From assembly GCA_038093975.1 (NCBI GenBank), contig JBBPTG010000013.1:1-64000 (forward strand): a stretch of 64,000 nucleotides of DNA. The letters are read 5' to 3'. Both the position numbers and the translations under genes were made by a program. Shown here piece by piece: positions 1-10,365 of this stretch (position 1 is its first letter; the number at the start of each line of letters is the position of its first letter). The notes beneath the pieces are model-generated. The model saw nothing but the letters and a program-made list of their open reading frames with translations, had not been told where the DNA came from and searched no databases. The stretch comes from Chalciporus piperatus. Its lineage: Eukaryota; Basidiomycota; Agaricomycetes; Boletales; Boletaceae.

Positions 1-2191
1 CTCGTGAAACTCGACACCTCCAACTGCCTGCTTCAAGTTCTTATCGAAGGTCTGTACGGTCTGGCTCACGCTTCCAGCGAGTGCGACAGGGCCGCAGACA
101 CCGACAAAGACGCCGCTTGCGCCTCCAGCAGAGATAGTGGAACTGACGAGGACGTCAAGGTGCTTGGCGAGCTTGGGCCGTCCAGGCGCGAGGGTGATCC
201 CAGGCGGGAGATACATCCCGTCGAACGGTTTAGTGGGCACGCGGGTGTAAAACACAGAGACGCGGAGTCGAGCGGCGGTGCATTGGGAAATGAGCGCTGC
301 GAAGAGAGGGATCATAGGCGTCAAGGCGACTATGAGCGTGGATCAGTGTTAATGCGAAAACAAAAACATTTGTTAATTGACGTACCAGGATCGGTAACGC
401 TCCAAACGATTTCAATCTCTGTGACATTGCTTGCGTCGCCCAACTGGACCAAGTCCTGGACTGCGGAGAGTGCAAACGTTACACCGCTTCCGCCGACGAC
501 AAACATTGCCCCGGAGTAACTTGAAACAACAGTGTTACCGACACCGCCTATCGAATCTAGCTCAGTACCGAGTATCGGGTCTCTTCAGCATGTAGAGACG
601 TACCGTAGGGTCCTTCTACCATCACCGCGACATCCTTGCCGACCTGCCGACCTTGCTCGCCGTATGTTGGGGTATTGGCGATCTCATACATCTTGGATGT
701 CCACCTGCCCGATTTCTTACACATTAAAACGAGACCTTCGTCTGTCTTGCTGACGTTGGCAATCGTGAACGGGTGTACCTCGGTCATCCCCCAAATCCCC
801 ATGGTGGTCGAGAGGACGCGAAGACGAACGTGCTGGCCAGCCCGCCAACCAGCATTGAGAGATGGCAACTCGACCCTGGTGAGGCCTAGCTCGGGAATGG
901 GCCTCAAAGTGGCGGTAGTGATGCGTGTTTTGATCATACGGACTAGATGGTCAAGCCCATAGAAAACGCAAGCAACGATCACGTAGGGAACACAGTCAGG
1001 CCGGTGATAACAAAGCTACAACAGTAATGACATCAGAACCGTGACCGCGGCCCACCGCAACGTGGCACTCACGGAGAACAATATGACGATCAACCCAACG
1101 ACGTGTGTCGCAAAGAAAAGGTTGTAGGATTTCGCGCGCACGAATTGAATGGAGAAGAAAGCAAGCATGTCAAAGCATACAAGGCCCACCAGACCCCAGA
1201 CGATAAACGGCTGCGAGAGGTTCTTCGAGAGTTCGCCCGCAATACTCCATTGATAAACTATAGAAATTGACATCGTCAGTGTCAACAACCGGGGTGAAAA
1301 TCAAAGGTATCTGAACATACTGTAACCAATAGAAATTGACATCGTCAGTGTCAACAACCGGGGTGAAAATCAAAGGTATCTGAACATACTGTAACCAATG
1401 GCATGAACATTGGCAGCGATGACCGCCAGGACACCAGCGAGGCGGTGAAGGTAATTGAGCTGAATTGATCTGTCAGAAGGTGCTCCCTGAATACAGTCAA
1501 CACAAACCTTCTCGTACCCCATCCCCACGAGCATCCCGATGACATTGTTCTTTGTGGCGAGAATATAGACGAAGGGCAGCTGGGCAGTACTGACCCAGCC
1601 GGTACGATTGAAATCGACAAATGGACTGGACATGTAAAGCCCGGCATACAAGACGACAACGGTGTACCCTGTCATCAGGAGCACCTGGCCAAGAGAATAA
1701 TTCTCGTGCACGCGCAAATGGAGGAGGTTTGCGAGAGGGTGTATAAACGAGGACAGCATAGGAACGTGCCAAGCCTGTTTCGCCGAAATGGGCACAATAA
1801 CAGTCATAGGACGAGGAGGGAGCGGTTTCTCGCTGAACCTAGACACCGACTGAGACGGAAGGGATGGAAAGCCTTGGAAATGGGAGAAAGACTCGGTGCT
1901 TCCCTCATCGATGTTCACGGCAGCCTTCTGAGGGTCTGAGTGCAGATAAACGGAATTGGTGTTGAGATTGATGCGTGGCTTGCGTGAGAGCGTGACAGAC
2001 CGGAGAAAGTGGCCCTGGAGCCATTCAGAGGGACGAGCAAAGCGCACGACTGCTCTTGGAGCGTTGAATAAGGCGAAGATGAAGATCACGACCAAGATGA
2101 GAATGTCTAGATTATACACGAGGGAGCTGTCGTCGACGACGGGACCTTTGCTGGCCACTGCAGAGGCGGCGGTGAGTTCCCCAAAGAACAT
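1..2191 (-). CDS. Ferric/cupric reductase, FRE family (3' end beyond window)
   Basis: Plasma-membrane flavocytochrome that passes electrons from cytosolic NADPH through FAD and two haems to extracellular Fe(III) or Cu(II), feeding iron uptake. I read five exons: 2191-1390, 1257-1073, 1015-604, 556-386 and 329-1, giving 633 codons before the window edge; only the last few residues should be missing. The first membrane segment is near residues 27-45. Haem-ligand histidines are visible in LHRLAG, VHAIGY and FATHVVG. The FAD motif is VHPFTIANV, the NADPH motif is GGSGVTFALS, and the C-terminal VGVCGP is typical. The start at 2191 is the first ATG of the frame; an upstream leader exon cannot be excluded. 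Intron 1 is 132 nt because of a perfect 69-bp tandem duplication, while the other three introns are 47-57 nt. The next gene upstream is more than 2 kb away, so this gene has its own promoter. Confidence 0.9.
1260..1399. repeat. Perfect 69-bp tandem duplication inside ferric reductase intron 1
   Basis: Copies at 1261-1329 and 1330-1398 are identical, with one extra matching base at each end. Each copy carries, on the minus strand, the last nine exon bases, the GTATGT donor and nearly the whole intron. Only the final acceptor at 1259-1258 is unique. Using the upstream donor at 1389 with that acceptor restores the frame (HAIGY then IYQWS). Using the second donor, or the internal AG, brings in a stop codon. 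Confidence 0.97.
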
Positions 2192-4544
2192 CAGTGAAAG
2201 GACTGGCTAGGAAAGAGAGGCAATGCTGGTGGAAAGAGCGCGTAGCGTGTTAGAGAGCGAACAGAGAGCACCGAGAGGCTACCAGTAGCCTTTGAAACGA
2301 CCAGCGGAGAAAGATGAGGCCTGCCACTAGTGTTGGAACAGCGTGAAGAAAGAGGGAGGAACGCAGCGGAGAGGCGACTGAAGGGGGATATTTCTCCAAG
2401 CAGGTCAGCATAGATATGCTTCAGAATAAATGAGGACCGAAGTTGCCATGGTTGTGCCATTATCGCCATTTTCATGTGTCAAAGCAAATTTCAATGTCAT
2501 TGCGCCGAAGAATGCACCACAACGGTACAACCGCAGCAAAAGAGGACAAGACATCTCGCGATCAACCCGCGGCTTCATTGTTCTTGCGGAGTGGAGCCTA
2601 ATAATGGATCAACACTTAGAGCAATGGGACAACCGAACAATTGCCGTAACAACACTCACAATGAGCTCCATACTGGCAGCAATCTCCGATACCCTAATCC
2701 CTGTCGCTATGGATGAACGTTCATCGGTTCGCACAAAAGACAGAGAAAATGAAGTACAATGCATGCGGGTGCATCATGAACGCGAACGTTCAACTGTAAG
2801 GCTGTAAGACTATGACTGTTATTCGCTTTCAAGGCGAACATGACCCATTGACACATTGTCTAATCATCGAATGTGAGGAAGAGAATTCTCACGCTGCCAC
2901 GACGATCTGAATATCACAGTGTCTGCACACATACAACCCCAGGCTGACCCATATCATTCTTGGCCTCCGTGGAGAGAGGTTCGGATGTGCTAATCCTCCA
3001 GCCATATATATAGCCGTCTCGCCATTCACACCGAATCACACATACAGCTGATAGAACAGAGGTCTCTGGGCATGGTAACATAGGCCAAGACGTCAACCTG
3101 TGAGTAACCCAGCTTCTGATCATTTTGACGATTGTGTTTCCAGTCTACTCTGGAATGCTGCACCCACCAATCAGCAGTCTTCGTTCAGTCATCACCACCC
3201 CATACTCATCCAAACGAATCAAACGAATACACCGAGGCAGGCATTCGCTTGCGAATTCAAATATCATCTCTACGGCAACACAATCTCATGCTCTCCGGGA
3301 TGTACCGACCCGTCGTCACTCAGTAAGCCGACAAATCAATTTATTCATCTTCCTATCAACCAGTCCTGGTCAAAGTAACAGGTGATGGCCACCGTGCGGG
3401 GGTGGGACAGGTTTTGTTGGGGCCTTGACATTCAAGTGGTCACGACTTCCAGCAGAACATTTATCGGCGCTTCAGGACGGTAAGTTATCCAGCGCTGATA
3501 AACATCTATCATAGCGAACTTTGCGTCTTCATAAACGTCTCTCCTTGCCGCATATACCATGAGGTTGATCATTTGTCAGCAGTTCCGCAAAAGACGAAAC
3601 TCGGCTGTCAGGTATCACTGGAGAAATGACTATTGAGCTTTGATTGAGCTCACCTTTCTCTGATTGGGGGATCAGCATGGTTCTTCTTGACAGTCACTTC
3701 TGCACCAGAGGATGCACAAGTAATAAGCATGTTACCGCTTTTTGTGGTCCAGCTCGCATTCGAACGAGGATGATGTTTGGTGCCGTTCAGATTCCCTCAT
3801 TTTCCAGATACCATATCGAAGAGCACCCCAATGATCGCTGCATGTACTTCGCAAACAACGATCTCTCGATACGTTCTAATACACGCGTCTAATTGACCGC
3901 AACGACGGCAGTGCTCTTGTCTGATCATCGCCAGTGGCATTGACCAGGACGCTCTCAGCAAAGAGATTGATGTGCATTCCCTTTGGTCAACATAGTACGT
4001 CCACACCTCACTTACTGTTATCCCTAATCTCGATTTACTGGATCGGGTAATCCACTGCCAAGAATAGGACAAGTCGAAGTGTTTGTGGTTGAGGGCCATG
4101 TAGGGCGATCCTATCAATCTCGTAGTCGTTGGCTGGGACGTCGAGCGCTGAAGTGGGTTGGCAAAATGTGTGGACTCGATTTACATGTGAAACCGTCAAT
4201 TTCGCACTACTAGTACGTTATGACGACTAATTGTTTATTAGGTCGGCTACTGGAGAGTCGAGACTAACCAAATGTCACTATATTTTCTCGCTTTTCTCGC
4301 TTGAACAACATCCAGAACGATCGATGCCGACACATCTTTGTCGTTGGCTTCGTGGACTCGGAGCTAGACCGTGATTTTTACGACACACGTACAGCCGAGA
4401 AATGCAGAACATTTTTTGCGTCATGTTGGACTGACCCAGACCACAGGGTCCTCCAGGTATAAAGAGCAGCCAGAGCGACGTCTAACCCCAGGCTCACAAT
4501 CCATCCTCTGCTTTCTTCTTCAACACTTTCCTCTATCAAACAAC
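2192..4544. other. Intergenic region, no gene recognised
   Basis: About 2.35 kb between the ferric reductase start and the hydrophobin start. Open frames here are short, overlap one another on both strands and resemble no family I know; the frame at 2430-2807 (+) is the longest and looks random. The region must hold the promoters of both flanking genes. No repeat or transposon end was noticed. Confidence 0.5.
4458..4464 (+). promoter_or_regulatory. TATA box of the hydrophobin gene
   Basis: TATAAAG lies 87 bp upstream of the hydrophobin ATG and is followed by a CT-rich leader (CTTTCTTCTTC...CTCTATC), as expected for a strongly expressed fungal gene. Confidence 0.7.
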
Positions 4545-4981
4545 ATGTTCGCTCGTGTCTTCGCTCTCCTTCCCCTCGCACTCCTCGCCACTGCTTCACC
4601 CCTTGAGGCACGCGACCAGTGCAGCGGTGGCTCGATCAGCTGCTGCAACAGTGTCCAGACGGTACATTGACCGATCTCCTCTGTCCGTGGACTTGACTAA
4701 CGCTGTTCTGTGACTCAGGCTTCCCAGGCTACCAGCTTGCTCACCGCATTGGGTGCCGTCCAGGCAGCTCAGAGTGCTGGGGGTCTCGTCGGCGTGACCT
4801 GCTCGGCGCCCACTCTTATTGGCACCAGTCAGGGTTGCGCTGCTCAACAACAACAGGTATGCTGCACGAACAACCAATTCGTAAGTCTTTTGTCGTCTAC
4901 ACAGATTTTATTGGGTACTCAATCTGGTTTTAGAACGGGGTTGTCAACGTTGGTTGCACTCCTATCAACGTCAATGCTTAG
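4545..4981 (+). CDS. Class I hydrophobin
   Basis: Small secreted amphipathic protein that self-assembles at air-water interfaces and coats hyphae and fruit bodies. Three exons (4545-4661, 4719-4880, 4934-4981) encode 108 residues. A signal peptide (hydrophobic FALLPLALLATAS, residues 6-18) is followed by the eight-cysteine pattern C, CC, C, C, CC, C: DQC, SCC, VTC, GC, VCC and GC. Both introns, 57 and 53 nt, have standard GT-AG ends and phase 0. The spacing between the CC pair and the next Cys is long, which marks class I. A TATA box and a pyrimidine-rich leader stand directly upstream. The C terminus ends in INVNA, common in Agaricomycete hydrophobins. Confidence 0.96.
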
Positions 4982-5866
4982 AGTTTGAGGGTTGCAGTAG
5001 TTGCTTAGGATGGATACGGTCCTCCACTTTGGCTTCGCGTTTGTTTCGTATAGCTATCCTTCTACCTAATAGACCTGGTTTGCTATCATTGTGCGGCCAC
5101 ACCGACGTAGCTTCAGATCTCGAGCCCGTTGGAAATCTTGTTCATGATCATCAGGGTGAGTATCTGATGAAGCGAGGTGACTGACAACTACAGTTCAAAG
5201 ATTTATCTGTGTAACATACATGACTTGCATCCTATAGTAAGGCCCTTTGTCAAGAATGTCAAACATCCTTTGAAGATGCTTCTCAAAGCGCAACTAGGAA
5301 GAACTTGAGTTGGGTTTGGTGAGAGAATGCTGTTGAGCATCACAGATACTGAATGCCAGAACGAGGAGATGTGACCGGAGTGGATCTTTGATCCGGCACA
5401 CCTCAATCCTCTTTCCTCGTTCAGACGCTACGACCACCCATAAGCAACCCATAAGTGTATGGATTACCGATCAGGTCGTCCGGCAATGAGTAGCTGTTCA
5501 CGATGAAAATCTGCACAGATATTTTGTTCTTCACAAAATGCACCGTGGGCAATAAGAGAATATCGTGTCGCCGAGTTGTTACAGTAATTAGAATTGATCC
5601 AACACTAAAATTGAAAACTGAACGCAATTTCTATGGTCCATGTTGGGATGTAGCAGGATGTAGCTGGTCAAGAGACCATCCATCTGTGAAGGGCCATGCG
5701 TAGGTCAACGACACCTTTTTGTACCGGCGGAAGGAATGCTGACGTCCAAAAGTATGGTGAAGGAACTTATTGTCTAGAATCACTGTACATCACGAGGTAG
5801 TCTGCAGCAAGTGGCACATTCCTGTAGGCCTCCGCAATGCCATAGGTATTCGACCGAGACCAGGCC
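4982..5866. other. Intergenic region between convergent genes
   Basis: About 0.9 kb holding the 3' ends of the hydrophobin (+) and PTPA (-) transcripts. I see no further gene, repeat or RNA in it. Confidence 0.5.
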
Positions 5867-7306
5867 TCAATCAAACGGAACAGGTCGTATCCCTGGCCCT
5901 TCAATCACCCGGGCCCGAGACCCTTCCTCCCGTGCAGCCGCGAACGCACTCGGCACAGGGATCCCACAACAATCACCCCAGTTTTCGTGGACGTGTCCGT
6001 GATGCGAAACACCACCCTCGGAAGGTGGCGGCGATCTTCCGGTATAAGGAAGAATGGAACCGAAGAGAAAGTGCTGGATAACAGGAAGCTTTCCTAGCAC
6101 TTCAGCCTTGTACATCTTGATCATCCCTGCGTTGACCTTGTCCCATGTTTTTACCTATGGAAATGAGCCGCAAACGGAGTTTGTCAATAATCGCCAGAGA
6201 GACATGGATATGCAGGTACGCACAGCTGAGATGTCGTCAAGCATCGGAGAATGCCATCGAAGGGATGCTGTCTTGATCTAATCCAAGTGTTGAGCCATCG
6301 TACGATTGACGACAACAGACTCCAGGTCTCACCGAGTTTATGAATTTGATGCAAGCAAAGTACATGTAATTCTTCGCGAGCTCGTCGACGATCTCGGGAA
6401 CATGGATTGCCTTGGGGGAGGGGTGTCCCGGAATACGTTTGGAAGTGGGCCCGGCGTTCGTCCTCAACTGTGCTGATCCGAACAGGAAGGGCAGGAAATG
6501 ATAATCGTCGAGTCCCCATACACCATGAGACCCCGCAGGTTCGAGCCAGTACGTTGATTGAAGAACTCGCATAACCTGTACATACCTGTGCGAAGTTCAG
6601 ATTTTAGCGTCTATGATTGTAATACAAACACACTGCCAGAACACGCGGATGACGAGTGCTTTGTGGTCACGTTCGTCGACTAACTCTAGTCGTTTGAGGC
6701 AATACCTATCGAAGAGAGTTCAGCAAGAGCCTAGATTAACCAGGAGGGCTAGCATGACTCACATCCAACAGAGAAAATTGAGCTCCATCCCGCTTCCATA
6801 GTCGATACGTTCGCGGTTCCCCCACGAATTGACGAAATACGCCTGTACCTCAGGGGCCATGGCTTCGGGGACGCCGAGCTCAGCATGGAGAAGGGGTGCT
6901 TGCTAGATTTGAATTGCATTATGATAATGTTCCGACAATCATGATCAGCAGTAACTCACCTTCTCCACCTCATCATAGAACGTTCTGAAAGCAGGATTGC
7001 CAAAGCGTGATGCCTTGTTATCGACCGGAGGAATCTGTACCACTACGCTTTCCACCTGCTCTAATACTTTCAGGATCGGGTCGATCCTCTACTCTTGCGC
7101 GGCAAAACTAGTCTCAACTGTCAGCTTCCCGGAACAGATGAACCAGAACGCACAGCAGAATCGATGGCATCCGAGAGCTTGACGTTGATGACAGATTCGT
7201 TGAGCTGCTCGATAAAATTCACAATGTCGGCATGAGTTTGTGAGTTCTGAAAATCCTCGAGTTGAACACTCGACAAAATTCGTTTCGTTGGGACTTGGGA
7301 TGTCAT
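5867..7306 (-). CDS. Serine/threonine phosphatase 2A activator (PTPA, peptidyl-prolyl isomerase)
   Basis: PTPA (yeast Rrd1/Rrd2) binds and activates the PP2A catalytic subunit and has prolyl-isomerase activity. The exons join into one frame: residues near the start [11 protein letters not shown], then [12 protein letters not shown] and [18 protein letters not shown], then the family signature [33 protein letters not shown], and near the end [19 protein letters not shown]. All splice phases agree. The ATG at 7306 starts MTSQVPTK; an in-frame ATG at 7339 is an alternative. The C terminus past FGSILPYTG is a longer, Gly/Pro-rich tail than in yeast. TSR2 lies upstream on the same strand, 655 bp away. 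Confidence 0.93.
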
Positions 7307-7960
7307 CGCAGTCGTCGTTGTGTTCAAGTCGTGCCTCATCGTGGTCGTTGATCACATTTTCCCTTTTTGTCTTCAGGGGCACTTTGCAACAGAGTGCGAA
7401 CGCTTAAGCGTTCAAGCGTTCAAGCTTCAAGACACACACAAGAACCATGCCTCAAGCTCCTCTATCGCCCTCCGAACCTCGACAGTCGGGCTGGCATCAA
7501 CCTAGATCACGAGCCTTTCGATCCCATCGATTTGACAAGCTCGCTCAAACGCATCACCAAGGGTATCACCGATATCATGATCATCATTGGACTCTGCACG
7601 CGCAACAAGCACAGAACAGAAGCGAGCCACAAGCTGCCAAAGGTTACGAATCGCGGTAGGCAGAGGTAACGGGGGAAGATGACGGTAACGGGCAATCGAT
7701 CTCCTTTCCCCTCCGACTGGCCCGACTATTGCTCCTTGGCCCTGTCTGGTTGTTGGGGACGTTCGTGGATCGGTATAGAACCTTCTCACCAGGAGATGCC
7801 AACGTTCCGAAAATACAAATACCCAACACTCACTTCAGATAATTGAATTGACGGATGCTCCATGAGGCGGAGCGGGTAGGGCCCTGATGGTTCTATGCTC
7901 ATTGCCTGTATGCTCGGGTAGCCTATAGACGGTGAAATTGTGTGATAATGCAGATGTCGA
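7307..7960. other. Intergenic region upstream of PTPA
   Basis: Contains the PTPA promoter and the TSR2 3' end. Open frames of 60-100 codons exist on both strands between 7447 and 7829, but none resembles a known family. A perfect palindrome sits at 7398-7413. Confidence 0.4.
7398..7436. repeat. 16-bp perfect palindrome plus 8-bp tandem repeat in the PTPA promoter
   Basis: GAACGCTTAAGCGTTC (7398-7413) is its own reverse complement. It runs on into further AAGCGTTC-like units ending AAGCTTCAAG. It lies about 90-130 bp upstream of the PTPA start codon, so a transcription-factor site is possible but unproven. Confidence 0.5.
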
Positions 7961-8596
7961 TCATCGACGTCCTTTCTTTTTGACCACGGTAAATCCATCC
8001 TCGTCGACTTCAGGTTCTTCTCTCCTCCGAGGCTCTGAGCGATCCAAAAGTTGAGGAACTTGCTCCCCTTCTTCATGCTGACCGTCCTCCTCCTCTTCCC
8101 CGTCATCGTCCTCCCAATCGCTCCCGCTCTCACTCCCGCTTCCGATCCCAGCCTCATACTGCGGTACCTTCCCCTTCATTCTCTCCGCCTGCGCCTCTAG
8201 CTCCATCAGCATGGAATCGTTTCCGGCACAGATATCCCTGGAAAGCTTGACAATGTCCCGCGCGACTGTGATTGCGCTATCATCCTCGAGCGAGACGTCA
8301 AACTCGTCCGACATAATCTGGAGGAGGAGCTCCTCAACATAATCTTCGTTCGGAGGCATTATCGCTCCCCCTCCCGTGCGTGCCGTCGAGGAAGAGGGTG
8401 GGTCTTGAGAAGAGCCTGACGCGGCGACGATGTATTCCTCGAATTGGTCCACGATCACGCCCGCTAGCCAGCGCTGTTTCTCTGCGGACTCGGGACCGCC
8501 CCAAGACTCGTGCACAGCAAGCTTGAGGGCAGGCCAGAGCGCGAGGCGGGCGATGATACCCCGCGCGAAAAGGATCGTGAGTGGGGCAGTGGACAT
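7961..8596 (-). CDS. TSR2: Pre-rRNA-processing protein TSR2
   Basis: TSR2 escorts ribosomal protein eS26 and is needed for 20S pre-rRNA processing. A single uninterrupted frame of 211 residues holds the N-terminal WGG domain (ILFARGIIARLALWPALKL, then ESWGG at about residues 29-33), a helical middle (EELLLQIMSDEFDV) and an acidic stretch of Asp/Glu near residues 163-180 before a basic end (VVKKKGRR). This layout matches yeast and human TSR2. The ATG at 8596 is used; the codon two positions upstream in the open frame is TTG. SPT4 starts 299 bp away on the other strand, so the two share a promoter region. Confidence 0.92.
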   Translation of the reverse strand: MSTAPLTILFARGIIARLALWPALKLAVHESWGGPESAEKQRWLAGVIVDQFEEYIVAASGSSQDPPSSSTARTGGGAIMPPNEDYVEELLLQIMSDEFDVSLEDDSAITVARDIVKLSRDICAGNDSMLMELEAQAERMKGKVPQYEAGIGSGSESGSDWEDDDGEEEEDGQHEEGEQVPQLLDRSEPRRREEPEVDEDGFTVVKKKGRR

Positions 8597-8895
8597 CGAC
8601 AATGTGCGCAGGTGAGAGTGTTACAGCTGACTGTTGATCGGAACAGCGATCGGGACAGCGATTAGAACGAGGAATTATACAACAGTGGAGGATGACTTAG
8701 TCTCTCGTAGAGACCACCTTCAGTAGAAAAAACCAAGTCTTCCAACGAGGATCATGATTTTACCAACGAAATCAAAGGAGGTTGATATCAATTCTGATGA
8801 GAATAAAATATTTATTTAAATAATTCATCGCAAGGACTCCACAGCCACTTAGGCCTTAGGGCCAAACTCGCAAACTTGCACCATACGTCGACGCC
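8597..8895. promoter_or_regulatory. Divergent promoter of TSR2 (-) and SPT4 (+)
   Basis: 299 bp between the two start codons. No clear TATA box; AT-rich around 8800-8822. Confidence 0.5.
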
Positions 8896-9361
8896 ATGGC
8901 TTCCATCCCTTCGCAGGCAAAGTCGAAACAACTCAGGGCATGCTTGCTCTGCTCCATCATTCAACACCCCATGGACTTCAGAAAGAACGGCTGTCCAAAC
9001 TGTGAGGAGATCATGCAGGTTGGTGTCGAGAAACGTTGTTTCAATGACGTTCATTGATTGGTCAACTTTGCCAGATGAAAGGGTCTCCCGACCGCATCGC
9101 CGTCTGTACCACGACCTACTTCGACGGTATCATCTCTCTCATCGACCCCGAATCCAGTTGGGTCTCACGTTGGCAGAGGACATGTACGCCAGTCATACTC
9201 CTTAAAACCCATCGGCCGTGACTGACGTCTTCCACCCAGCCAAGTATGTGCGAGGCATGTACGCTGTGCGAGTTAAAGGGCGTGTTCCAGAAGACGTCGA
9301 AGCTGAACTTGAAAGTCGAGGCATCAAATACCGACCCCGAGACCAGACAGATCAGGACTGA
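8896..9361 (+). CDS. SPT4: Transcription elongation factor SPT4
   Basis: SPT4 pairs with the NGN domain of SPT5 to form DSIF, which keeps RNA polymerase II processive and links elongation to mRNA processing. Three exons (8896-9018, 9075-9183, 9240-9361) encode 117 residues, the same length as the human protein. The N-terminal zinc ribbon is intact: CLLC and, 13 residues on, CPNC. The conserved core follows: [19 protein letters not shown], then [12 protein letters not shown], then [12 protein letters not shown]. Splice phases are 0 and 1 and both introns have standard ends. Confidence 0.95.
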
Positions 9362-10365
9362 GCACAGTCCTGGCCCCTGGGTGGCAGTGGGTGCACCACA
9401 TGCTCGCTTTCTACTCGGCTATTTCCCCTTGCACCCCCTCCCGGTTGTTACCACCTACTATATATCCAGAACACGTCACCGCGGCATTCACGAGGATGTC
9501 CAAGTGCACTCGCATGCCGCTCTCGGGCTGCATGGGGCGGTTCTGAAATGTATACTGTACCGCGAAGAAGCACGCCATTCCTGGGTTCGCTTATTTGCTC
9601 CACTTGGTCTAGCTTTCCTGTAGACGCCACCGTACCATGTTGGTAGTTCTCAGCAATCCATCTATTCCTCGCCAATACTCGAATACAATGCGTGCGCCCG
9701 AGGAACGTTCGATGTGAAATTCAATTCCGTAAGGTGCGTGTATTCCTCTTTGGATCCGGGGTTGTACCATATGGGTGTGCATTTGCATTTGCAAAGGGCA
9801 TGACGCAGGATTTCAGGTTTACATACCTGACCAGGTTCTATGGGACCCAGGCTATCAACCCCAAACGCGCCACCAGAATCTGCAAACCTTGAGGTGGTTA
9901 CGTCCACGAAGGACCTAAACTCGCCATTACATGTCGCGTCAGTGCTGAACATGACCACATGATCTCTTCCTCTCGAAAGATAGCTAAGCATTATGTATTC
10001 GCATATCGATGCCTCGTACGTGTTAACTTATGTATTCCCTGACATGTCCCATCCAGCCACTCGTGCTCTTGCGACCACCATCAGTCGCGCCGCCTCATCC
10101 TCATGAGAACAAGAGCGTTGAATGACATGGTTTGACTGGGATATAATGCATTAATGATTAATGCTACGGTATAGGTGTGCATACTACAGAGAGTAGGACA
10201 GCAGTGACTAATCATTATAAATAACCTGTGTGGTAACGAACAGCGACTATCAGTGTAGTGGAGGGTGAACTGTCTTCATCCCGACTCTTGGGTCTGCTTA
10301 CGGGACTATAATGCTCTGGGCCGTCAGTCATTTCCGCTTTCTATTGGTATGTCACAATAACCATC
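9362..10365. other. Intergenic region between convergent genes
   Basis: 1.0 kb between the SPT4 stop and the lipase stop. It holds overlapping short open frames on both strands but no family I recognise. Confidence 0.45.

Noticed and set aside
4..519. Long open frame on the plus strand at the left edge
   Set aside because: It is antisense to the ferric-reductase C-terminal exons, which contain the conserved NADPH motif.
1170..1373. In-frame peptide repeat (IFTPVVDTDDVNF twice) suggesting a repeated protein motif
   Set aside because: It is the translation of the duplicated intron, not of coding sequence.
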